This document shows positions 29,539-35,005 of a stretch of DNA of 35,005 bases, in pieces. This DNA is from Dehalococcoidia bacterium (GTDB lineage Bacteria; Chloroflexota; Dehalococcoidia; SZUA-161; SpSt-899): positions 1-35,005 of the forward strand of contig JALPYG010000005.1 of assembly GCA_023271215.1 (NCBI GenBank). Direction: 5' to 3'. The position numbers and the translations under genes were made by a program. Every line of letters starts with the position of its first letter. Positions within the stretch are counted from its first letter, which is position 1. Under the pieces are notes generated by a model that was not told the origin of the DNA, ran no database searches, and saw only the letters and a list, made by a program, of their open reading frames with translations.

Positions 29539-30050
29539 TCTGCATCACGGTCTCCAAACAGCCGTTCTACCTGTCTCTCAAACTCTCTCTCTATATCCAG
29601 AATCTTTTCTTCGTCCTCAATTGCCAGGCAGTGAATGTAGAAGTCACCTCCCACCACATCCACGGTCATGGTGCCTGGCGTCAGGGTAATTGAATTTGCA
29701 AGCGTCGTTTGAGCCACATCGCTTTTCAAATTGGACTTGAATTTTATGATTCCTGGTAATATTGGCATTTTGGGATCGATCACCCGGCGCGCAACATCGA
29801 TGTTAGCGATAATGATCTGCAAAACTAACCACCCAAGGAATGGTATAAACTTGCTGAAGATAACCAGAGGACGAAGGATGCCTTCAGGCTCCTTTACAAG
29901 CAAATTGTGAGAAAAAAGAGCGACCAGGAGGGAGCAAACAAGTCCGAGGCCAAGGTGCATTATGTCCATCTGGCCGGATAGCAGCAGCCAGAAGCCAAAT
30001 AAGAGGATGAAGGTCAGCCAAAATCCGGACGCATTTTTCAGTTTGGTCAT
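29526..30050 (-). CDS. mrpE: MrpE/MnhE antiporter subunit, C-terminus altered by repeat
   Basis: A 174-residue MnhE-domain protein and first gene of the antiporter part, 15 or 36 bases after rnfB depending on the start. Visible are the two N-terminal helices (WLTFILLFGFWLLLSG), the LVLQIIIANIDVARRVIDP segment, IIKFKSNLKSDVAQTTLANSITLTPGTMTVDV and the soluble end VERLFGD. Start ATG 30050 fits the family; GTG 30071 would add seven residues. The last residues (RDADHRP) and the TAG stop come from the TCTATGG heptad array, so the natural C-terminus was probably replaced when the array arrived. The core is intact, so function is likely retained. Confidence 0.9.
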   Translation of the reverse strand: MTKLKNASGFWLTFILLFGFWLLLSGQMDIMHLGLGLVCSLLVALFSHNLLVKEPEGILRPLVIFSKFIPFLGWLVLQIIIANIDVARRVIDPKMPILPGIIKFKSNLKSDVAQTTLANSITLTPGTMTVDVVGGDFYIHCLAIEDEEKILDIEREFERQVERLFGDRDADHRP

Positions 30051-30086
30051 TGCAGACAAGCGAAACCGCACTTAATAATTATAGCG

Positions 30087-30914
30087 CTATATGGCGGGGC
30101 TTACAAGAGAACGGGGGCGAAAGCCGGCTAGTGTATTCTGCTCACAGGCCTCTATACATTTTCCGCAGAGGGTACATTTCTCAATATCGAATTCAGGTAT
30201 AGCCCTCTCCTTGTTCCACACTATCGCTTCGTCTTCACAACTCTTAAAGCACTTCCGGCAGTGTATGCAACCGGCATCGCATTTCTCCCTACCTGGAATA
30301 TCCCGCAATAGTGCGTAATTACAGAGAAAGGCAATCTTCGTCCCCGCTGGGACCAGCTCGATGAGGTTCTGGGGGCACTCAGCTTGACAAAGGCCGCATC
30401 CGGTACACTTTTCCAGATCTACAACGGTTGCTCCGTCTTGTTTTGATATTGCATCTTGGGGGCAGGCCCTCACACAATCTCCAATGCCCAGACAGGCGTA
30501 CGGGCACTTCCTATACCCCCTGAGAAGCAGGGCTGCCGCCTTACACGTCTCAACCCCAGAGTAATTGTATATCGTCTCCGAGTTTCCCTTACAATGGACG
30601 AGAACCTTTTTGCTCATCGCTGATGCATCCAGGGTAATCCCAAGGGCCTTCTCCAGGCGCTCCAGCGCCTCAGCGTCCTGCAACACAGCGCCGCACGGGG
30701 TCTTAAATATTACGTCTGCATCCTTTGTCAGCGCCTGGGCATAACCAAAGCACCCCGGTAGACCACAGGCACCGCAATTTATCCCCGGCAGGATGCCGGC
30801 AATCTCCTCCGTTTTCTCAAGCCCTTGCACCTTATGGGGCACTGCAACGTATACGACGTATACCATTACCCCGCAGATAAGCCCTATTCCGGTGAGTATA
30901 ACTGTAATATCCAT
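30087..30914 (-). CDS. rnfB: Rnf complex iron-sulfur subunit B
   Basis: The ferredoxin-facing iron-sulfur subunit of Rnf, 275 residues. One N-terminal membrane helix (VILTGIGLICGVMVYVVYVAV) is followed by the RnfB cysteine domain INCGACGLPGCFGYAQAL. Then come 4Fe-4S motifs CPYACLGIGDCVRACP, CTGCGLCQAECP, CIHCRKCFKSC and CTLCGKCIEACEQN, more clusters than the short enterobacterial form. The ATG is one base after the rnfA stop, with GGAGGG upstream. Ferredoxin reduced by AOR would donate here, linking the two operons of the window. Confidence 0.96.
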   Translation of the reverse strand: MDITVILTGIGLICGVMVYVVYVAVPHKVQGLEKTEEIAGILPGINCGACGLPGCFGYAQALTKDADVIFKTPCGAVLQDAEALERLEKALGITLDASAMSKKVLVHCKGNSETIYNYSGVETCKAAALLLRGYRKCPYACLGIGDCVRACPQDAISKQDGATVVDLEKCTGCGLCQAECPQNLIELVPAGTKIAFLCNYALLRDIPGREKCDAGCIHCRKCFKSCEDEAIVWNKERAIPEFDIEKCTLCGKCIEACEQNTLAGFRPRSLVSPAI

Positions 30915-30915
30915 A

Positions 30916-31491
30916 TTATATCATCCCTCCCAACCCAATCAGCGCAAGGCTCAGCATCATCGCCGCTATGAAGGCTATCGGCAATCCCCGCATTGATCTG
31001 GGGCAATCAGCTATCTCCAGCCTTTCTCGTATGCCAGACATGAGTATTAAAGCAAAGGCAAAACCAATACCGCTGGCTAGTGCAGACACTATGCTCTCGA
31101 TGAAGGTATAGTCGTGTAGAGCGTTCCACAAGGTAACAAACAGCACCGCGCAGTTTGTGGTAATAAGCGCAAGAAATATTCCTAAGGCATTATAAAGCGT
31201 AGCACTCGTCCTCTTTACGAACAGCTCTGTTATCTGAACCAGCGACGAGATCACCAGTATAAAAATGACGATTTGCATAAATTGAACATTAAACGGAATA
31301 AGGATATAGTGGTTAATTAGCCAGGTTGCAGCCGCGGCAATGAGCATTACAAATATGACTGCCATCCCCATACCTAAGGCAGGGCCCGTTTTCTTGGAAA
31401 CGCCGAAGTAAGGACAAAGTCCCAGGTATCTAGCGAAAACAACGTTGTTGACGAAAGCCATGCTGACGAATATCACAATGAGTTCATTCAC
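30916..31491 (-). CDS. rnfA: Rnf complex membrane subunit A
   Basis: A 191-residue six-helix protein of the RnfA/NqrE family. Family marks are VNNVVFARYLGLCPYFGVSKK and ALGIFLALITTNCAVLFVTLWN; its paired cysteines help hold the membrane 2Fe-2S cluster between RnfA and RnfE. GTG 31491 overlaps the rnfE stop by 8 bases, so translation is coupled. Hydrophobic throughout, with short loops. Confidence 0.97.
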   Translation of the reverse strand: MNELIVIFVSMAFVNNVVFARYLGLCPYFGVSKKTGPALGMGMAVIFVMLIAAAATWLINHYILIPFNVQFMQIVIFILVISSLVQITELFVKRTSATLYNALGIFLALITTNCAVLFVTLWNALHDYTFIESIVSALASGIGFAFALILMSGIRERLEIADCPRSMRGLPIAFIAAMMLSLALIGLGGMI

Positions 31492-32098
31492 TTTGTGCTA
31501 CCCCCCTCCATCTGAGTAGTGCAAGCAAGAGCCCTATAACCAGAAATGCCCCGGGTGGAAGTATGAATAGGAGTATCGGATCTTCCCCCAGGACGGGCAG
31601 TGTGAACAGGTGCACACCAAACAGTGACAGGCTACCTGTTCCAAACAGCTCCCTGAAAAAGCAGATGGTGACGAGCGCCAGGGCAAATCCCACAGTAGCA
31701 CCCAGTGTATCGGCAATAGTGCTGGCCACCGGGTTCTTGGAAGCAAAGGCCTCCGCCCTTCCGAGTATTATACAGTTCACCACAATTAGTGGGAGGAACA
31801 GCCCCAACGCTTCGTGAAGGGCCGGAATCCATGCCTCAAATACCAGCGTCGTAATGGTGACAAAAGTGGCGATTATAACGATAAATATGGGAATCCTGGA
31901 CATGCTCGGGACAAACTTCCTGATAAAGGATATTACCGTGTTCGACGCCATAAGAACAAACATAACCGCTCCGCTCATACCTATCCCGTAGTCAATGGCG
32001 ACGCTCACCGCAAGCACCGGGCATAACCCCAGGCCGAGCATAAATACCGGATTGGCGGCAATTATTCCCGATACAAACTGTTTCCGGAATTTACCCAT
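31484..32098 (-). CDS. rnfE: Rnf complex membrane subunit E
   Basis: A 204-residue six-helix protein of the RnfE/NqrD family. Visible are NPVFMLGLGLCPVLAVS, LFLPLIVVNCIILGRAEAFASKNP, the inverted-topology partner of RnfA, and FILPPGAFLVIGLLLAL at the end. ATG 32098 is two bases after the rnfG stop; overlap with rnfA is 8 bases. Together with RnfA it forms the symmetric ion-conducting core. Confidence 0.97.
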   Translation of the reverse strand: MGKFRKQFVSGIIAANPVFMLGLGLCPVLAVSVAIDYGIGMSGAVMFVLMASNTVISFIRKFVPSMSRIPIFIVIIATFVTITTLVFEAWIPALHEALGLFLPLIVVNCIILGRAEAFASKNPVASTIADTLGATVGFALALVTICFFRELFGTGSLSLFGVHLFTLPVLGEDPILLFILPPGAFLVIGLLLALLRWRGVAQSE

Positions 32099-32100
32099 AC

Positions 32101-32628
32101 CTATTCCCTCCCCCTCAGGGATTCAATGATGTCCATCGCCGCAGCTCTAACCGCATCGGCAACCGTCCTGGAGCTTATCGTTGCTGCAGTTATCGCATCT
32201 ATCTTGCCGTTATCCCGCCTGAGCGCAACATCATCAATATGTAACCCGGCAAATTGATCCCTGAATTCATCCTCAGTTATCCTGGCACCCAACCCCGGAG
32301 TCTCAAGGTGTGAGAGTATGGCTATTCCCTTTATCGTCTCGTTCTCGATCCCGACCAGGATATTGATAGCCCCTCCCCACCCGGTACCTACGGCAAAGAA
32401 AGCAGTGCCGATCTCATCCCCATTAGCGTATATCCGGTATATATCATTGACATCGGTGCGGTCGGTCATATCCGGGAATATTTCCTTGAGCATACGCTCC
32501 ATCCTCAGTTCCCTCTGACGTTCAATCGCAGGAGCGGCAACGGTATATGTTGAGTTAAGCAGAGCGACCGCTGTGAAAACGACTATCGTAATGGCGATTA
32601 TTGGATAAACTTTCTTCAAGATCCTCAT
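32101..32628 (-). CDS. rnfG: Rnf complex FMN-binding subunit G
   Basis: A 175-residue protein with one N-terminal membrane helix (PIIAITIVVFTAVALLNSTY) and an extracytoplasmic FMN-binding domain. The covalent-FMN motif is seen as DAITAATISSRTV, where the family has S/T-G-A-T; the second position is Ala here, a small variation. LETPGLGARI is also typical. The ATG has AGGAGGG 8 bases upstream, lying in the last codons of rnfD. It carries electrons from RnfD to the membrane cluster. Confidence 0.94.
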   Translation of the reverse strand: MRILKKVYPIIAITIVVFTAVALLNSTYTVAAPAIERQRELRMERMLKEIFPDMTDRTDVNDIYRIYANGDEIGTAFFAVGTGWGGAINILVGIENETIKGIAILSHLETPGLGARITEDEFRDQFAGLHIDDVALRRDNGKIDAITAATISSRTVADAVRAAAMDIIESLRGRE

Positions 32629-32631
32629 TTC

Positions 32632-33568
32632 TTAACCCTCCTTCTTCAATCCGTATGGCTTCACCTTGATATGCCGGTCAATAAGCGGGGTGACGGCGTT
32701 CATCATGAGGATCGAGAAAGCAACCCCCTCCGGCAGGCCCCCGAAAAGCCTAATAACCACCGTTAATAGGCCCACACCAATGCCAAATATTATCCTTCCC
32801 TTGGGAGTGATAGGGGAGGTTACGTAGTCCGTGGCCATAAAGAAGGCCCCCAGCATGAGGCCCCCCGGCGAGGACATGAAATATGGCATCTTGCCCGAGG
32901 GCGAAAGTAAAGAGAGCCACAGTTGCTATGTAGGCTAGAGGGATCCTCCAATCTACGATACGGAGTGCTATTAGCAAAAGTCCGCCAACCAGTATAAGCA
33001 GGGCTGATGTCTCTCCTATGGAACCACCAATGTTACCTAATAACATCGCCTTATACAATTCGAGCCTATCAAGTTGCCAGACAAACCCCTCAGCCAGCGG
33101 AGTGGCTGTGGTTACCGCATCGGTAACGAAACCCCTCGGCAACACCCATGAGGTCATCTCCGCTGGGAAGCTGACCATCATAAAAGCCCTGCCCCCCAGT
33201 GCCGGATTAAATATGTTGTGCCCCAGACCGCCAAAAGCCTCCTTGACAATGGCGATAGAAAACACCGAACCAATCGCCACCATCCACAGGGGTACCGTTG
33301 GAGGGAGTGTCAATGCCAGGAGAAGCCCGGTAAGGATCGCGCTCCCGTCCATAACGAACGGCCTTTTCCTCAATTTCTTGACCCCATACTCCGTCAGCAC
33401 TGCTACTGCAATGCTCACTGCCATAACCAACAGGGCGCGGTAACCAAAGAAATAGATGCCGGCTATCGTGGGAAACGTGAGGGCAAGCACCACGATATAC
33501 ATTATCCTGCTCGTGGATTGCCCTCTCCAAAGATGCGGGCCGGGTGAGACCAAAAACTCCCTCATCAT
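32632..33568 (-). pseudogene. rnfD: rnfD with a frameshift at a G6 run
   Basis: The RnfD/NqrB-type membrane subunit is split between two frames. From ATG 33568 the frame reads normally through SPHLWR-like start, TLPPTVPLW, FNPALGGRAFMMV and the FMN-threonine motif TTATPLAEG, up to [11 protein letters not shown], then turns to nonsense (PHAGGLLYG..). The proper continuation, [21 protein letters not shown] to the end KPYGLKKEG, is in another frame. Dropping one G from the G6 run on the minus strand (32866-32861) restores a single 311-residue protein of normal RnfD length. A homopolymer sequencing error, a real mutation, or slippage are all possible. The start overlaps the rnfC stop (ATGA). Confidence 0.9.
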
Positions 33569-34893
33569 CTGGTTGCCGCCCTCTTGATGAGTTCACTTTT
33601 GGCTATCTTTGTGTACTGCACTATCGGTATATTTGCTGGGCAGACATAGGCGCAGGTCCCGCACTCAAAACAATTATCAATGTAAAACTTTTTGCAGTCG
33701 TCGTATCGGCCGGCCTTGGCATATTTGGTCAGCATGGTGGGCATAAGATGCATGGGACAAGCCTTAAGGCACCTCCCGCAACTGATGCAATCCCGCTCTC
33801 TTATTGGGCTGCTTTCCTTCACCAACACACAACCGGTTCCCTTAGTCACCGGAAAATCAAGGTCGGGCTGGGAGATGCCCATCATAGGTCCACCAAGAAC
33901 GATCTCACCGGCTTTCCCGTCTATTCCACCGCAATAGTCTATCAGATTCCTTAACGGTGTGCCCAACCTTACTAAGAGATTTTTCGGATTCTTAACGGCG
34001 CCGGTGACGGTCACCACCCTCTCAACAAAGGGTCTGCCTTCAAAGACGGCGTCGTGAATTGCCTTAGCGGTACCTACATTGTGAACGACTACACCAACAT
34101 CTAAGGGGAGGCCGCCGATGGGAACCTCTCGGCCCAGCAAGGTATTTAGCAGGGTTTTTTCAGCACCCATGGGGTACTGCGATTTTAGGGGAATTATTTT
34201 GAAATCCTCTTTGAATCCCATTGCCAGTATCAGCTTTTCCAGGTGATCTATGGCATCAGGCTTGTTATCCTCTATCGCGATATAGATATTATGAGGAGAG
34301 AGCACCTTCCTTATGATGTTCAACCCGGAGAGTATCTTCTCCCCATATTCGAGCATCACCCTGTGGTCTGAGGTTATATACGGCTCGCACTCGCATCCGT
34401 TTAGAATGACAGTATCTATTTTCTTCCCTTCAGGGGGTGAAAGCTTAACGTGAGTAGGGAAGGTAGCCCCTCCCAACCCTACCAGGCCCGCCCCCCTTAT
34501 CTTCCCCAAAATCTCCTTTACAGAGAGCGCCTCTGGTTCCTCAGGAGGTTCAAGTTCCACCCATCTATCCGCTCCGTCGGAGGTGATAACGAAAGCCGCT
34601 ACCGGTTGCCCTGTCGGGGGATTTATCACCGTGGTGATAGCGGATATTTCGCCGGATATCGTAGCGTGGACAGGGGCGTTGACAAATCTCTCTGAATCGC
34701 CTATCTTCTGACCAGCGAGCACCTCCTGCCCTCTCTTGACCAAGGCCTGGCATGGCGCCCCTAGATTCTGATGCAGGGGAATGATCACCTTTTGTGGTAG
34801 GGGAATAGGCTCAATGGGGCTTTCGTGAGTAAGTTTATTCTCTGGCAGCTTCACTCCGTATGAAGTGCCCTTAGTTCTTAATCGGATGCCCAT
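33565..34893 (-). CDS. rnfC: Rnf complex NADH/flavin subunit C
   Basis: The soluble NAD-side subunit of Rnf, 442 residues, resembling NuoF. The N-terminal barrel-sandwich region (VIIPLHQNLGAPCQALVKRGQEV) is followed by the Gly-rich nucleotide/FMN-binding segment AGLVGLGGATFPTHVKL and the LNGCECEPYITSDHR motif. KSQYPMGAEKTLL and LLGREVPIGGLPLDVGVVVHNV are family consensus. Two 4Fe-4S motifs, CISCGRCLKACP and CFECGTCAYVCP, close the chain. The order C-D-G-E-A-B is that of clostridial-type Rnf. ATG 34893 follows a possible upstream stop by one base; no strong ribosome binding site is visible. Confidence 0.97.
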   Translation of the reverse strand: MGIRLRTKGTSYGVKLPENKLTHESPIEPIPLPQKVIIPLHQNLGAPCQALVKRGQEVLAGQKIGDSERFVNAPVHATISGEISAITTVINPPTGQPVAAFVITSDGADRWVELEPPEEPEALSVKEILGKIRGAGLVGLGGATFPTHVKLSPPEGKKIDTVILNGCECEPYITSDHRVMLEYGEKILSGLNIIRKVLSPHNIYIAIEDNKPDAIDHLEKLILAMGFKEDFKIIPLKSQYPMGAEKTLLNTLLGREVPIGGLPLDVGVVVHNVGTAKAIHDAVFEGRPFVERVVTVTGAVKNPKNLLVRLGTPLRNLIDYCGGIDGKAGEIVLGGPMMGISQPDLDFPVTKGTGCVLVKESSPIRERDCISCGRCLKACPMHLMPTMLTKYAKAGRYDDCKKFYIDNCFECGTCAYVCPANIPIVQYTKIAKSELIKRAATR

Positions 34894-34894
34894 C

Positions 34895-35005
34895 TTATTG
34901 CTCTTTGCTCACAAATCCAACGGTAGTTGAGCCCCAGCGGTATTGCCTGGCTGATGTCGGGTCGCCAAAGCCCATTAAGATTTTACACCTGAAATGGTGG
35001 ATTGT
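34895..35005 (-). CDS. Possible C-terminal end of a gene upstream of rnfC, cut by window edge
   Basis: On the minus strand a frame is open from the window edge to a TAA at 34897-34895, one base before the rnfC ATG. It encodes 36 residues (ending TTVGFVSKEQ) that I do not recognise. The tight spacing is what one expects for an operon partner, but 36 codons may be open by chance. An internal ATG (34975) would give a 26-residue peptide. Confidence 0.3.
   Translation of the reverse strand, partial: TIHHFRCKILMGFGDPTSARQYRWGSTTVGFVSKEQ

Noticed and set aside
19664-30050. Complete membrane-bound [NiFe] hydrogenase (Mbh) or complex I
   Set aside because: Only antiporter-type membrane subunits are present; no large or small hydrogenase subunit, NuoH-like or NuoB/D-like gene is visible.

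Overview
The window looks like chromosomal DNA of an anaerobic bacterium. Evidence for this is a complete Rnf complex, a tungsten-type aldehyde ferredoxin oxidoreductase (AOR) with ferredoxin and FAD partners, and no oxidases or quinone biosynthesis genes. Bacterial-type ACP, FabD, FabK, L32, NusB, FtsK and a fused AccD-AccA carboxyltransferase rule out an archaeon. A Chloroflexota (Dehalococcoidia-like) source would fit gene content and style, but this is an inference from memory of such genomes and not a phylogenetic result.

Layout. 1-1898 (+): an edge-truncated metallo-beta-lactamase-fold hydrolase and a Gate-domain membrane protein. 1924-3999 (-): a UbiB/ABC1 kinase-like protein and a phasin-like coiled-coil protein behind a near-consensus sigma70 promoter. 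4170-5489 (+): a GT-B glycosyltransferase-like gene carrying an in-frame hairpin repeat. 5570-11022 (-): accD-accA fusion, ftsK, a Uma2 nuclease bracketed by inverted repeats, and a family 4 uracil-DNA glycosylase. 11071-14429 (-): a fatty-acid/ribosome cluster (yceD-rpmF-fabK-fabD-nusB-acpP). 14622-14697 (-): tRNA-Glu(UUC). 14843-19420 (-): an AOR operon (FAD oxidoreductase, tungsten subunit, ferredoxin, MoaD-like protein) interrupted by a four-helix-bundle gene. 19664-34893 (-): one run of about 20 same-strand genes, rnfCDGEAB followed by an Mbh/Mrp-type antiporter module in the order mbhABCDEFGH (mrpE,F,G, MbhD, MbhE, B, C, D), then a small membrane protein and three more MrpD-like subunits.

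How the genes fit together. Rnf couples ferredoxin oxidation by NAD+ to Na+ or H+ export. The Mrp-type module exchanges Na+ and H+, and no hydrogenase catalytic subunit is visible in the window. The AOR operon would interconvert aldehydes and acids with ferredoxin and, through the FAD subunit, NAD(P)H. Together they suggest a ferredoxin-centred, ion-gradient-driven energy metabolism.

The most unusual signal is not a classical gene. At least ten intergenic arrays of quite different sequence share a 7-nt period (GAGTCGA, GACTCCA, CAATTTA, GAACCTT, TCTATGG, AAATTGC, AAATCCG, ACCGTGA/ACTGTAA, CGATTAG, and a 14/42-nt higher-order array). They repeatedly abut or supply stop codons. Two unrelated four-helix-bundle (23S-IVP-like) genes lie inside operons and are bracketed by heptad arrays in imperfect inverted orientation, as if each were cargo of a small insertion unit. 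A Uma2 gene is bracketed by a different pair of inverted repeats. Other oddities are a frameshift at a G6 run in rnfD, loss of the transmembrane glutamate in one MrpD paralogue, and near-identical 3' ends of two otherwise diverged MrpD paralogues.
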